NCBI RefSeq assembly: GCF_008042045.1
Contig: NZ_RDBP01000012.1
Span: 3,508,819 to 3,564,686 of the forward strand
Origin: Streptomyces sp. T39
GTDB lineage: Bacteria > Actinomycetota > Actinomycetes > Streptomycetales > Streptomycetaceae
Length of the DNA stretch: 55,868 nucleotides
Direction of reading: 5' to 3'
Shown: positions 41,964 through 52,800 of the stretch, in pieces
Layout of the letters: each line of letters begins with the position of its first letter
Position numbering within the stretch: position 1 is the first letter of the stretch
Position numbers and translations under genes: made by a program
Notes under the pieces: model-generated
What the model was told of the DNA's origin: nothing
The model's database searches: none
Seen by the model: only the letters and a program-made list of their open reading frames with translations

Positions 41964-43154
41964 GTGAGACGCATGACGGCTCGACCCGCGAACGCGCATC
42001 AGGCGCGGCTGCTCAGGCTGCTGCGCGACGGCGGACCCAACTCCCGCGCACAGCTGGGCGATCAGGTCGACCTCTCGCGCTCCAAGCTGGCCGTGGAGGT
42101 GGACCGGCTCCTGGAGACGGGCCTGGTGGTCGCCGACGGTCTCGCCGCCTCGCGCGGCGGACGCCGCTCCCACAACATCCGGCTCGCCCCGGCCCTGCGC
42201 TTCCTGGGCGTCGACATCGGCGCCACCTCCATCGACGTGGCGGTGACCAACGCCGAACTGGAGGTGCTGGGACACCTCAACCACCCGATGGACGTCCGGG
42301 AGGGCCCGGTCGCGGTCTTCGAGCAGGTCCTGTCGATGGCGGGCAAGCTCCGGGCCTCCGGTCTCGCGGAGGGGTTCGACGGCGCCGGCATCGGCGTGCC
42401 GGGCCCCGTCCGCTTCCCCGAAGGCGTACCGGTGGCACCGCCGATCATGCCCGGCTGGGACGGCTTCCCCGTGCGGGAGGCGCTCAGCCAGGACCTGGGC
42501 TGCCCGGTCATGGTCGACAACGACGTGAACCTCATGGCCATGGGGGAGCAGCACGCGGGCGTCGCACGGTCGGTGGGCGACTTCCTCTGCGTCAAGATCG
42601 GCACCGGCATCGGCTGCGGCATCGTCGTCGGCGGGGAGGTCCACCGCGGTACGACGGGCAGCGCCGGAGACATCGGGCACATCCAGGTCGACCCGGACGG
42701 GCGGGCGTGCGCCTGCGGCAACCGGGGCTGCCTGGAGGCCCACTTCAGCGGCGCCGCGCTCGCCCGGGACGCCGAGGACGCCGCGCGCAGCGGCCGCTCG
42801 CCCGAGCTGGCCGCCCGGCTGGAGGCGGCCGGCGCCCTGACCGCGGCGGACGTCTCCGCGGCGGCCGCCGCGGGCGACGCCGCCTCGCTCGACCTGATCC
42901 GCGACGGCGGCGACCGGGTCGGCCAGGTCATCGCCGGCCTGGTGAGCTTCTTCAACCCCGGGCTGGTCGTCATCGGAGGCGGGGTGACCGGCCTCGGCCA
43001 CACGCTGCTCGCGAGCGTGCGCACACAGGTCTACCGCCGCTCGCTGCCGCTGGCGACCGGCAACCTGCCCATCGTCCTGGGCGAGCTCGGCCCCACCGCC
43101 GGAGTGATCGGCGCGGCCCGGCTCATCAGCGACCACCTGTTCTCGCCGGCCTGA
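41964..43154 (+). CDS. ROK family transcriptional repressor of the sugar locus
   Basis: A 396-residue ROK regulator. Residues 10-75 form a winged HTH (HQARLLRLLRDGGPNSRAQLGDQVDLSRSKLAVEVDRLLE). The kinase-like half has GVDIGATSIDVAVTN, DNDVNLMAMGE and the zinc motif CACGNRGCLE near residue 250. ROK repressors sense the sugar of the neighbouring transporter. It lies 326 bases upstream of the ABC operon on the same strand. GTG 41964 has a GGGGAGGGG site close upstream; ATG 41973 is an alternative. Confidence 0.92.
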   Translation: MRRMTARPANAHQARLLRLLRDGGPNSRAQLGDQVDLSRSKLAVEVDRLLETGLVVADGLAASRGGRRSHNIRLAPALRFLGVDIGATSIDVAVTNAELEVLGHLNHPMDVREGPVAVFEQVLSMAGKLRASGLAEGFDGAGIGVPGPVRFPEGVPVAPPIMPGWDGFPVREALSQDLGCPVMVDNDVNLMAMGEQHAGVARSVGDFLCVKIGTGIGCGIVVGGEVHRGTTGSAGDIGHIQVDPDGRACACGNRGCLEAHFSGAALARDAEDAARSGRSPELAARLEAAGALTAADVSAAAAAGDAASLDLIRDGGDRVGQVIAGLVSFFNPGLVVIGGGVTGLGHTLLASVRTQVYRRSLPLATGNLPIVLGELGPTAGVIGAARLISDHLFSPA

Positions 43155-43480
43155 TCCCGGGCCGGCCGGCACCCTCCGGGGCGCCAGGCGCCACCCGCTC
43201 CACCCGTACGCGCACGTCCCTCCCGCACGAGGGACGCACGGCACCACCGCACTGGTCGACGCGCGGCGAGCCCCGGTTCGCCGCGCCGTCCCGCAACGCT
43301 CCCGCCGCACCGCGGTGAGCGTGTCCCGGCACACCCCCGTACCCGTGGCCTCCGTTCCCCGCTTCCCCGTTCCCCGTTCCCCTTCCTGTTCCGTTTCCGC
43401 CCCGCACCCGCACCCGGTCCGGCGTCCGCGGACCGTCCGCCCTGCCCGCTCACCGGCCGCACCCGCCGAGGGGATTCGTC
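43155..43480. other. 326-base intergenic region upstream of the ABC operon
   Basis: No gene is supported. It holds a hairpin at 43215-43236 and a nearly pure pyrimidine stretch at about 43351-43400 made of repeated CCGTTCC/CCCC units, then spacer to the ATG at 43481. The ABC operon promoter should be here; no consensus boxes are obvious. Confidence 0.6.
43215..43236 (+). terminator. Hairpin after the ROK gene
   Basis: CGTCCCTC pairs with GAGGGACG across a six-base loop. It would end the ROK transcript or attenuate read-through into the ABC operon. Confidence 0.5.
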
Positions 43481-45004
43481 ATGGCACCAGAACCACCCCT
43501 GCTCACCATGTCCGGCATCACCAAGTCGTTCCCGGGCGTCCGCGCCCTCGACGGCGTGGACCTGGAGGTCCAGGCCGGAGAAGTCCACTGCCTCCTCGGC
43601 CAGAACGGCGCCGGCAAGTCCACCCTGATCAAAGTCCTGGCCGGTGCCCACCAGCCGGACGGCGGAGAGATCACCTGGCACGGCGAGCCCGTGTCGCTGG
43701 GCTCCCCGATCGCCGCGATGCGGCTGGGCATCGCCACCATCTACCAGGAACTCGACCTGGTCGAAGGGCTGTCCGTCGCCGAGAACGTCTTCCTCGGCCA
43801 CGAGCCCACCTCCGCGGGCTTCGTGGTCCGCCAGGGAACCGCCCGCACCGCCGCCGCCCAGCTGCTGAAGCGTCTCGGCCACCCCGAGATCGACCCCGCG
43901 CGCCATGTGGGCGACCTCTCCGCCGCCCAGCAGCAGATCGTCTCGATGGCCCGCGCGCTCTCCCACGAGGTGCGCCTGATCGTGATGGACGAGCCGTCCG
44001 CCGCGCTCGACCCGGACGAGGTCGACAACCTCTTCCGGATCGTCGGCGACCTGACCGCCGACGGCGTCGCCGTCGTCTACATCTCCCACCGCCTGGAGGA
44101 GATCCGCCGCATCGGCGACCGGGTCACCGTCCTCAAGGACGGCAGGGCGGTCGCCGGCAATCTGCCCGCGAAGTCCACGCCGACCTCCGACGTGGTCGCC
44201 CTGATGACCGGCCGCAACGTCGAGTACGTCTTCCCCGAGCGCCCCGACCCGGCCGCCAGGGCCGCGGCCGAACCGGTGCTGCGGGTCGAAGGACTCGCCA
44301 GGAAGGGGGAGTTCGCACCCGTCGACCTGGAACTGCGGCCCGGCGAGATCGTCGGTCTCGCCGGTCTCGTCGGCTCCGGGCGCAGCGAGATCCTGGAGAC
44401 GGTCTACGGGGCCCGCCGCCCCACCGCCGGACGGGTCGTCGTCGACGGCGTCCCGCTGCGGCCCGGCAGCGTGCGCGCCGCCGTCCGCGCCGGGATCGGC
44501 CTCGCGCCCGAGGAGCGCAAGGCGCAGGGCCTGCTGATGCTGGAGTCGGTCACCCGCAACGTCACCGTCTCCACCCTCTCCCGCTTCTCCCGCGGCGGCT
44601 GGCTCGACCACGGCAAGGAGCGCGAGGCCGCCCGGCAGGCCACCCGCGAACTGTCCCTGCGGCCCGACAACCCCGACGCCAGGATCCGCACCCTCTCCGG
44701 CGGCAACCAGCAGAAGGCCGTGCTCGCCCGCTGGCTGCTGCGCGGCTGCAAGGTGCTGCTCCTCGACGAGCCGACCCGCGGCGTCGACGTCGGCGCCCGC
44801 GCCGAGCTGTACGCCGTGATCCGGCGGCTGGCCGACGACGGCCTCGCGGTCCTCCTCGTCTCCAGCGAGGTGCCCGAGGTCCTGGGGCTCGCCGACCGCG
44901 TGCTGGTGCTGCGCGAAGGCAGCGTCGTGCACACCGCGGACGCCCGTGAACTCGACGAACACCGCGTACTCGACCTTGTGATGGAAGGAAGCCCGACGGC
45001 ATGA
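43481..45004 (+). CDS. Sugar ABC transporter ATP-binding protein (CUT2, RbsA/MglA-like)
   Basis: A 507-residue tandem ABC ATPase. The first domain has Walker A GQNGAGKST (40-48), LSAAQQQIVSMARALS and LIVMDEPSAALD. The second has the degenerate GLVGSGRSE and intact LSGGNQQKAVLARWL and VLLLDEPTRGVD, which is the known CUT2 asymmetry. It energises import by the following permease. The stop overlaps the permease start in ATGA. Confidence 0.95.
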   Translation: MAPEPPLLTMSGITKSFPGVRALDGVDLEVQAGEVHCLLGQNGAGKSTLIKVLAGAHQPDGGEITWHGEPVSLGSPIAAMRLGIATIYQELDLVEGLSVAENVFLGHEPTSAGFVVRQGTARTAAAQLLKRLGHPEIDPARHVGDLSAAQQQIVSMARALSHEVRLIVMDEPSAALDPDEVDNLFRIVGDLTADGVAVVYISHRLEEIRRIGDRVTVLKDGRAVAGNLPAKSTPTSDVVALMTGRNVEYVFPERPDPAARAAAEPVLRVEGLARKGEFAPVDLELRPGEIVGLAGLVGSGRSEILETVYGARRPTAGRVVVDGVPLRPGSVRAAVRAGIGLAPEERKAQGLLMLESVTRNVTVSTLSRFSRGGWLDHGKEREAARQATRELSLRPDNPDARIRTLSGGNQQKAVLARWLLRGCKVLLLDEPTRGVDVGARAELYAVIRRLADDGLAVLLVSSEVPEVLGLADRVLVLREGSVVHTADARELDEHRVLDLVMEGSPTA

Positions 45005-46032
45005 CGCAGCCAGCCACCCCGGCGCAGCAGGACGCGCCGGCCGCACCCGCGAAGTCCGCACCGGACCGGAGCGCGGCCCACCGGCCGCTGGGCTTCCGCC
45101 TGGACGTGCGCAACCTCTCCCTGCTCGGCGTCCTCGCCGTGCTCATCGCCGTCGGCGGCTTCACCAAGCCCGACGAGTTCCTCGCGACGAGCAACCTCCA
45201 GCTCGTCCTGACCCAGGCGTCCGTGATCGGCGTCGTGACCGTCGGCATGACGTTCGTCATCACCAGCGGCGGCATCGACCTGTCGGTCGGCGCGATCGTC
45301 GCCCTGGCCTCGGTCTGGGCCACCACGCTGGCGACCCAGGAGTTCGGCTTCGCCGGCATCCTCTTCACGGCCGTGGTCGTGGGCCTCGGCTGCGGCCTGG
45401 TGAACGGCCTGCTGATCGCCTACGGCGGGATGGTGCCGTTCATCGCCACGCTCGCGATGCTGGCGTCGGCCCGCGGCCTCGCGCTGCAGATCACCGACGG
45501 CAAGACCCAGATGGTCACCGTGGACTCGGTCCTCGACCTCGGCATCCGGGACGCCTACATCCTCGGCATCCCGCCCCTGGTCCTGGTCTTCGCGGCGGTC
45601 ACCCTGGTGGGCTGGCTGCTCCTGAACCGCACCACCTTCGGCCGCCGCACGGTGGCCGTCGGCGGCAACGCGGAGGCGGCGCGCCTCGCCGGCATCGACG
45701 TACGGCGCCAGCGCCTCTACCTCTACCTGCTGTCCGGCCTGTGCTGCGGCATCGCCGCGTTCATGCTGATCGTGCTGGCCGGCTCCGGCCAGAACACCAA
45801 CGGCAACCTCTACGAACTCGACGCCATCGCCGCCGCCATCATCGGCGGGACGCTGCTCAGCGGCGGACGCGGCACCATCGTCGGCTCCGTCCTCGGTGTC
45901 CTGGTCTTCACGACCATCACCAACATCTTCGCCCTGAACAACCTGGAGAGCGCCGTCCAGCAGATCGCCAAGGGCGCGATCATCGTCGCCGCCGTCCTGG
46001 TCCAGCACCGCACCCTGCGCGGCGCCGACTGA
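45001..46032 (+). CDS. Sugar ABC transporter permease (CUT2)
   Basis: A 343-residue RbsC/MglC-type permease with eight to ten membrane helices and the family motif ITSGGIDLSVGAIVALASV and the RLAGIDVRR cytoplasmic loop. It begins inside the ATPase stop (ATGA), so the two are translationally coupled. Confidence 0.94.
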   Translation: MTQPATPAQQDAPAAPAKSAPDRSAAHRPLGFRLDVRNLSLLGVLAVLIAVGGFTKPDEFLATSNLQLVLTQASVIGVVTVGMTFVITSGGIDLSVGAIVALASVWATTLATQEFGFAGILFTAVVVGLGCGLVNGLLIAYGGMVPFIATLAMLASARGLALQITDGKTQMVTVDSVLDLGIRDAYILGIPPLVLVFAAVTLVGWLLLNRTTFGRRTVAVGGNAEAARLAGIDVRRQRLYLYLLSGLCCGIAAFMLIVLAGSGQNTNGNLYELDAIAAAIIGGTLLSGGRGTIVGSVLGVLVFTTITNIFALNNLESAVQQIAKGAIIVAAVLVQHRTLRGAD

Positions 46033-46107
46033 CCGGCCCGGACCCCGGTCCCCCCCAGTCCGCCCAGTCCCTCACTCCGCCCACTCCCGACAGGGGTTGA
46101 TCACGCC

Positions 46108-47157
46108 ATGCCACAGATCCCCGCACCCAGCCGCAGAGGCCTGCTCTTCGGAACCGCAGCCGTCTCCGCCGGAGCCCTGCTGACGGCCTGCACCAGCAAC
46201 GAGCCGAAGAAGAGCGACGACCCGGCGCCCGAGAACGTCCCCGTCGCCGACGACAAGCCGGGCAAGGCCGTCACCATCGGCTTCGCCGGGCCCCAGGCCG
46301 ACCACGGCTGGCTGAACGCCATCAACCAGAACGCCAAGTCGCGGGCCGGGAAGTACTCCGACGTCACCCTGGAGATCACCGAGGGCTCCAACGACACCGC
46401 GGCCCAGATCGGCCAGGTGCAGACCCTCATCAACAAGAAGGTCGACGTCCTGGTGATCCTGCCCGCCGACGGCAAGGCGCTCACCCAGGTCGGACTCCAG
46501 GCCATGAAGGCGGGCATCCCCGTCGTCAACCTCGACCGCATCTTCGCCAGCCCGCAGGCGTACCGCTGCTGGATCGGCGGCGACAACTACGGCATGGGCC
46601 TCAACGCCGGCAACTACATCGGCGAGCAGCTCAAGGACAAGCCGAACGCCAAGGTCATCGAGCTCGCCGGGCTGGACAACCTGGAGCTGACCAAGCAGCG
46701 CACCCAGGGCTTCGACGACGCGCTGAAGAACTTCCCCAACATCCGCAAGGTCGCCCGCCAGGCCGCGGACTTCACCGTCGAGTCCGGCCAGGCCAAGATG
46801 GCCCAGCTGCTCCAGGCGCAGTCCCAGTTCGACGCGCTGTGGAACCACGACGACGACCAGGGCGTCGGCGCGCTCCGCGCCATCGCCCAGGCCGGCCGCG
46901 ACGACTTCCTGATGGTCGGCGGCGCGGGCGCCAAGTCGGCGATGGACGCGATCAAGGCGGACGACAGCGTCCTCAAGGCCACCGTCCTCTACCCGCCGAC
47001 CATGGCCGCGTCCGCCATCGACCTGGCCCGCGCGCTCGGCCAGGGCAAGGGCGTCAGCGGCATGGCGGAGCTGGAGATCCCGGCCTCCCTGACCCTGTAC
47101 TCCGCCGTCGTCACCAAGGACAACGTCGACGAGTACCTGCCCACCGGCTTCAACTGA
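46108..47157 (+). CDS. Sugar ABC transporter substrate-binding lipoprotein (Tat-exported)
   Basis: A 349-residue periplasmic-binding-fold type 1 protein. The twin-arginine motif SRRGLLF (8-14) and lipobox LLTAC with Cys28 show export by Tat and lipid anchoring. The mature part has TIGFAGPQADHGWLNAI and VDVLVILPADGKAL. Sugar ligands in this family include ribose, galactose, xylose and inositol; the ligand is not readable here. It follows the permease by 75 bases and precedes a strong hairpin that may separate its expression from the metabolic genes. Confidence 0.93.
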   Translation: MPQIPAPSRRGLLFGTAAVSAGALLTACTSNEPKKSDDPAPENVPVADDKPGKAVTIGFAGPQADHGWLNAINQNAKSRAGKYSDVTLEITEGSNDTAAQIGQVQTLINKKVDVLVILPADGKALTQVGLQAMKAGIPVVNLDRIFASPQAYRCWIGGDNYGMGLNAGNYIGEQLKDKPNAKVIELAGLDNLELTKQRTQGFDDALKNFPNIRKVARQAADFTVESGQAKMAQLLQAQSQFDALWNHDDDQGVGALRAIAQAGRDDFLMVGGAGAKSAMDAIKADDSVLKATVLYPPTMAASAIDLARALGQGKGVSGMAELEIPASLTLYSAVVTKDNVDEYLPTGFN

Positions 47158-47187
47158 CGGGCGCGAGGGCCCGCCGTCCGGGCAGGA

Positions 47188-47210
47188 CCCCGCGGCCGCC
47201 GGCCGCGGGG
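47188..47210 (+). terminator. Hairpin between the transporter and the metabolic genes
   Basis: CCCCGCGGCC and GGCCGCGGGG form a ten-bp stem with a three-base loop, 30 bases after the binding-protein stop. It probably lowers, not stops, expression of the downstream genes, protecting the abundant binding-protein mRNA. Confidence 0.6.
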
Positions 47211-47265
47211 CCCGCCCCGGATCGGGCCCGGCCCCCACCGTGCACACCGACGAGGAGGAACCCGT

Positions 47266-48492
47266 ATGGAACAGACGGACAGCGACGCAGCGCCCCCGAC
47301 GCTGGGCGTGGGCATGATCGGCTACGCGTTCATGGGCGCCGCGCATTCACAGGGATGGCGCACCGCGGCCCGTGTGTTCGACCTGCCGCTGCGGCCGGTC
47401 CTCGCCGCCGTGGCCGGCCGGGACGCCGTGGCCGTGCGCGCGGCCGCGGACCGGCACGGCTGGGCGGCCGCGGAGACCGACTGGCGCGCCCTGGTGGCCC
47501 GCGACGATGTGCAGCTCGTCGACATCTGCACACCGGGCGACAGCCACGCGGAGATCGCGATCGCGGCACTCGAGGCGGGCAAGCACGTGCTGTGCGAGAA
47601 GCCGCTCGCCAACTCGGTCGCCGAGGCCGAGGCCATGGCGGCAGCGGCCGAGCGTGCCAGGGACCGCGGACAGCTGGCCATGGTCGGCTTCAACTACCGT
47701 CGTGTCCCGGCCATCGCGTACGCCCGCCGGCTGATCGCCGAGGGCCGCATCGGCGCGCTGCGCCATGTGCGGGTGACCTACCTCCAGGACTGGCTCGTCG
47801 ACCCCGACTTCCCGCTGACCTGGCGGCTGGAGCGGGAGCACGCGGGCTCCGGCGCGCTGGGCGACCTCGGCGCCCACATCGTGGACCTCGCGCAGTTTCT
47901 GGCGGGGGAGCCGCTGGTCGGGGTCTCGGCGCAGCTGGAGACGTTCGTCCGGGAGCGGCCGCTGCTCGCGGGGGCGTCGGCGGGGCTGAGCGCCTCCGGC
48001 GGCACCGGCCGCGGGTCCGTCACCGTCGACGACGCCGCCGTCTTCACCGGCCGGCTCGCCTCCGGCGCGCTCGCCACCTTCGAGGCCAGCCGGATGGCGC
48101 CCGGCCGCAAGAACGCGCTGCGGCTGGAGATCAACGGCGAGCGGGGCTCGGTCGCCTTCGACCTGGAGCGCCTGAACGAGCTGCTGTTCCACGACCACGC
48201 CGAGCCGGCGGTCACCGCCGGATTCCGCCGGATCCTGGTCACCGAAGCCGACCACCCGTACCTGGAGGCATGGTGGCCGCCGGGTCACGCCCTCGGCTAC
48301 GAGCACACCTTCGCCCACCAGGCGCGCGACCTGGTGGTGGCCATCGCCGCCGGGGTCCAGCCCGTGCCGTCGTTCGCGGACGGACTCCAGGTCCAGCGGG
48401 TGCTGGCCGCGGTGGAGGAGAGCGCGGGGAAGAACGCCGTCTACACGCCCGTACCGGTGCTCGAACCGGTGCCGGCCCGGGCACAGGTCTGA
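47266..48492 (+). CDS. Gfo/Idh/MocA family oxidoreductase
   Basis: A 408-residue NAD(P)-dependent dehydrogenase. The Rossmann start GVGMIGYAFMGAAHSQGW, CEKPLANS and GDLGAHIVDLAQFL (catalytic Asp-His region) are present. Family members oxidise or epimerise sugars, and in 3-keto-sugar pathways interconvert hydroxyl and keto groups. GGAGGAA lies before the start. The next gene follows by 12 bases. Confidence 0.92.
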   Translation: MEQTDSDAAPPTLGVGMIGYAFMGAAHSQGWRTAARVFDLPLRPVLAAVAGRDAVAVRAAADRHGWAAAETDWRALVARDDVQLVDICTPGDSHAEIAIAALEAGKHVLCEKPLANSVAEAEAMAAAAERARDRGQLAMVGFNYRRVPAIAYARRLIAEGRIGALRHVRVTYLQDWLVDPDFPLTWRLEREHAGSGALGDLGAHIVDLAQFLAGEPLVGVSAQLETFVRERPLLAGASAGLSASGGTGRGSVTVDDAAVFTGRLASGALATFEASRMAPGRKNALRLEINGERGSVAFDLERLNELLFHDHAEPAVTAGFRRILVTEADHPYLEAWWPPGHALGYEHTFAHQARDLVVAIAAGVQPVPSFADGLQVQRVLAAVEESAGKNAVYTPVPVLEPVPARAQV

Positions 48493-48504
48493 GGAGGAGG
48501 TCCG

Positions 48505-49512
48505 ATGCCACGTCCGTTCACGCTGTTCACCGGCCAGTGGGCCGATCTGCCGCTGGAGGAGGTCTGCGCGCTGGCCCGCGACTTCGGCTACGACGGGCTC
48601 GAACTCGCCTGCTGGGGCGACCACTTCGAGGTGGACAAGGCGCTGTCCGACCCGTCCTACCTGGACGGCAGGCACGCGCTGCTGGAGAAGTACGGCCTGA
48701 AGTGCTGGGCCGTCTCCAACCATCTGGTCGGCCAGGCGGTGTGCGACAACCCCATCGACGAGCGGCACCAGGGCATCCTGCCCGCCCGGATCTGGGGCGA
48801 CGGGGAGCCGGAGGGGGTGCGCCGGCGGGCGGCGGCCGAGCTGCAGGACACCGCGCGGGCGGCGGCGGCCTTCGGTGTCGACACCGTCATCGGCTTCACC
48901 GGCTCCTCCATCTGGCACCTGGTGGCCATGTTCCCGCCCGTGCCCGAGCGGATGATCGAGCGAGGCTACGAGGACTTCGCCGAGCGGTGGAACCCGATCC
49001 TCGACGTCTTCGACGCCGAGGGGGTGCGCTTCGCGCACGAGGTGCACCCCAGTGAGATCGCCTACGACTACTGGACGACGAAACGCGCCCTGGAGGCCGT
49101 CGGGAACCGGCCCGCCTTCGGACTCAATTTCGACCCCAGCCACTTCGTCTGGCAGGACCTCGACCCGGTGGGCTTCCTCTACGACTTCCGGGACCGGATC
49201 TACCACGTCGACTGCAAGGAGGCGCGCAAGCGCCTCGACGGGCGCAACGGTCGGCTCGGCTCCCATCTGCCCTGGGGCGACCCGCGGCGCGGCTGGGACT
49301 TCGTCTCCGCCGGGCACGGCGACGTGCCCTGGGAGGACGTGTTCCGGATGCTGAACTCCATCGGCTACGAGGGGCCCGTGTCGGTGGAGTGGGAGGACGC
49401 CGGCATGGACCGGCTGGCGGGCGCTCCGCAAGCGCTTGCCCATCTGAAGCGGTTCGACTTCGACCCGCCCAGCGCCTCCTTCGACGCCGCCTTCTCGGGC
49501 GGCGAACAGTAG
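48505..49512 (+). CDS. Sugar phosphate isomerase/epimerase family TIM-barrel protein
   Basis: A 335-residue AP-endonuclease-2-fold protein. Metal-binding stretches are [37 protein letters not shown] and SVEWEDAG. Homologues act on keto sugars (3-keto-glucoside isomerases/hydrolases) and inositol derivatives. GAGGAGG at 48492-48498 precedes the start. Confidence 0.92.
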   Translation: MPRPFTLFTGQWADLPLEEVCALARDFGYDGLELACWGDHFEVDKALSDPSYLDGRHALLEKYGLKCWAVSNHLVGQAVCDNPIDERHQGILPARIWGDGEPEGVRRRAAAELQDTARAAAAFGVDTVIGFTGSSIWHLVAMFPPVPERMIERGYEDFAERWNPILDVFDAEGVRFAHEVHPSEIAYDYWTTKRALEAVGNRPAFGLNFDPSHFVWQDLDPVGFLYDFRDRIYHVDCKEARKRLDGRNGRLGSHLPWGDPRRGWDFVSAGHGDVPWEDVFRMLNSIGYEGPVSVEWEDAGMDRLAGAPQALAHLKRFDFDPPSASFDAAFSGGEQ

Positions 49513-49857
49513 AACACGCAGGCCCGGGCCCGGTGGCGGACGACGCCGCCGGGCCGGTCCGGCCTGCCCGGACGCGGCTTTGTCCTGCTGCGGGTAAAAG
49601 TTCAACTTCCCTGCTGCACAAGGCCTTTCCGAGCTGGAAGAACCCGGCTACCGTCCCATCTCGCGTACACGAAACAGGTGGTCCTGGAGTGACGGCGCAC
49701 TCCGGTTCCACGGCACCGAGCCCGGAACGGGCGCCCCACGGAGCAGCAGGACCGCGAGCCGCGGCGCACCCCGCGGCGAGCGCGGCACACGGGGATCGGC
49801 ACGCCTCCCCGGCGCTCCACGGCACCCCCGTTCGACCGGCCCAACCGGAGGACATTC
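49513..49857. other. 345-base intergenic region before the large secreted sugar enzyme gene
   Basis: No gene is supported. It carries the operator-like element at 49584-49617 and the ribosome site CCGGAGG at 49845-49851 for the GTG at 49858. The 1229-residue protein gene therefore probably has its own promoter. Confidence 0.6.
49584..49617. promoter_or_regulatory. Operator-like element upstream of the large sugar enzyme gene
   Basis: AAGTTCAACTT (49598-49608) is a perfect 5-1-5 dyad. It is flanked by two CCTGCTGC copies (49584-49591 and 49610-49617). The AGTTC/AAGTT half-sites recall those upstream of the ROK gene, so the ROK protein may control both. Confidence 0.4.
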
Positions 49858-52800
49858 GTGCACAGAACAAGGCCAGGAGTCCGCAAGGCTCTCGCTCTCC
49901 TCACCGGAAGTCTCCTCGCGGCGACATCGCTCGCCCTCACGGCGCCGACCGCGGCATCCGCCGCCGACCCCGAAGCGGCCCCCGCGGCCGCCGAGTTCCA
50001 GCAGGTGACCCTCGCCAAGGGCGGGGAGGAGACCGGCGAGCCGATGTCGCTCGCCGTCCTGCCGGACCGCAGCGTCCTGCACACCTCCCGCAGCGGCGAG
50101 CTCCGGATGACGGACGCCGCCGGCAACACCCGTGTCGTCGGCACCGTTCCCGTCTACTCGCACGACGAGGAAGGTCTCCAGGGCATCGCCCTGGACCCCG
50201 GCTTCAGCGAGAACCGGGCGATCTACCTCTACTACGCGCCTCCGCTGGACACCCCCGCGGGCGACGCGCCCAACGAGGGCACACCGGAGGAGTTCGCGAA
50301 GTTCGACGGCGTCAACCGGCTGTCGCGCTTCCTCCTCCGTGAGGACGGCACCCTGGACAACGCCAGCGAGAAGAAGGTCATCGACATCCCCGCGACCCGT
50401 GGCATCTGCTGCCACGTCGGCGGCGACATCGACTTCGACGCGGACGGCAACCTCTACCTGTCGACCGGGGACGACTCCAACCCGTTCGCCTCCGACGGCT
50501 TCACGCCGATCGACGACCGGCCGGGCCGCAACCCCGCGTACGATGCCCGCCGCACCTCGGGCAACACCAACGACCTGCGCGGCAAGATCCTGCGCATCAA
50601 GGTGGCCGAGGACGGCTCGTACACCGTCCCCGAGGGGAACCTCTTCGCCCCCGGCACCGAGAAGACCCGCCCCGAGATCTACGCCATGGGCTTCCGGAAC
50701 CCGTTCCGCTTCAGCGTCGACAAGAAGACCGGCATCCTCTACGTCGGCGACTACGGTCCCGACGCGGGCGCCGCCGACCCGAAGCGCGGACCCGCCGGAC
50801 AGGTCGAGTTCGCCCGGGTCACCGGCCCCGGCAACTTCGGCTGGCCGTTCTGCACGGGTGACAACGACCCCTACGTGGACTACGACTTCGCCACCAAGAC
50901 CTCCGGTGCCGCCTTCGACTGCGCGAACCTGAGGAACGACTCGCCGCACAACACCGGTCTGACGGAGCTGCCGCCCGCGCAGGCGGCATGGATCCCGTAC
51001 GACGGCGGATCGGTTCCCGAGTTCGGCAGCGGCTCGGAGTCCCCGATGGGCGGACCCGTCTACCGCCACGACCCGGAGAACGACTCCCCGGTCGCCTTCC
51101 CCGCCGAGTACGACGGCGACTTCTTCGCCGGCGAGTTCGGCCGGCGCTGGATCAAGCGCATCGAGCAGGGCGAGGACGGCACCGTCCAGTCCGTCAACCC
51201 GGTCCCCTGGACCGGCACCCAGATCATGGACATGGCCTTCGGACCGGACGGCGCCCTGTACGTCCTCGACTACGGCACCGCCTGGTTCGGCGGCGACGAG
51301 AACGCCGGCCTCTACCGGATCGAGAACGCAACCGGCGGACGCTCCCCGGTCGCCGAGGCCGCGGCGAACCGGACCTCGGGCACCGCGCCCCTGAAGGTCG
51401 CCTTCTCCTCCGCCGGCACCGCCGACGCGGACGGCGACGAGCTCACCTACGCCTGGGACTTCGGCGACGGCTCCACCTCCACCGCGGCGAACCCGGTCCA
51501 CACCTACCGGAAGAACGGCACCTACACCGCGACCGTCACCGCCGAGGACCCGACGGGCCGCACCGGATCCGCCAGCGTCCGGGTCGTCGTCGGCAACACC
51601 GCGCCCAAGGTGACGCTCGACCTGCCGGCGGAAGGCGCCCTGTTCTCCTTCGGCGACGAGATCCCGTTCAAGGTCACCGTCACCGACAAGGAGGACGGCA
51701 CCGTCGACTGCGCCAAGGTCAAGGTGACGTACGTCCTCGGCCACGACAGCCACGGCCACCCCGTCACCTCCGCCAACGGCTGCACCGGCACCATCAAGAC
51801 GTCCTCGGACGGCGGCCACGACCCCAACGCCGACATCTTCGGCGTCTTCGACGCCGAGTACACCGACGGCGGAGGCGGCGGCCAGGCCGCACTGACCACC
51901 CACGACCAGGCCAAGCTCCAGCCCCGCCACCGCCAGGCCGAGCACTTCGACGACGCGTCGGGCGTCAAGGTCTACGACAAGGCCCCCGCCAACGGCGGCC
52001 GGACCGTCGGTGACATCGACAACGGGGACTGGATCTCCTTCACGCCCTACCACCTGGGCGGCAGCAAGAAGCTCAGCGCCCGGATCTCCTCCGGCGGCGC
52101 GGGAGGCTTCCTCGAAGTGCGCACCGGCTCCGCGAACGGCACGCTCCTCGGCTCCGCGCCGGTGCCCGTGACCGGCGGCTGGGAGACCTTCCAGGACATC
52201 GAGGTGCCGCTGCGGTCCGTGCCGAAGAAGACCACCGACCTGTTCCTCGTCTTCAAGGGAGGAGCCGGAGCGCTGTACGACATCGACGACTTCGAGCTCT
52301 CGGACACCCCCGTCGACCGCGCGGCGAAGCGGGTGCTCGTCTTCTCGAAGACGGCCGGCTTCCGCCACGACTCCATCGCCACCGCAGTCGCCGCCCTCAA
52401 GGAGCTCGGCGCGTCGAGCGGCATCACGGTCGACGCCACCGAGGCCGCCAAGCAGTTCACCACCAGCAACCTCGCCCGCTACGACGCCGTCGTCTTCCTG
52501 TCGACCACCGGCGACGTGCTCGACGCCGCCCAGCAGAAGGCCTTCGAGAACTACGTGGCCGGCGGTGGCGGCTACATGGGCGTCCACGCCGCGGCCGACA
52601 CCGAGTACGACTGGGAGTTCTACGGCGGCCTCGTCGGCGCCTACTTCGACTCCCACCCGCAGATCCAGTCCGCGACCGTACGCGTCGAGGACCACGACCA
52701 CCCCGCGACCGCCCACGTCGACGGCCCCTGGCAGCGCACCGACGAGTGGTACAACTACCGCACCAACCCGCGTGAGCAGGCCCGGGTTCTGGCCACCCTG

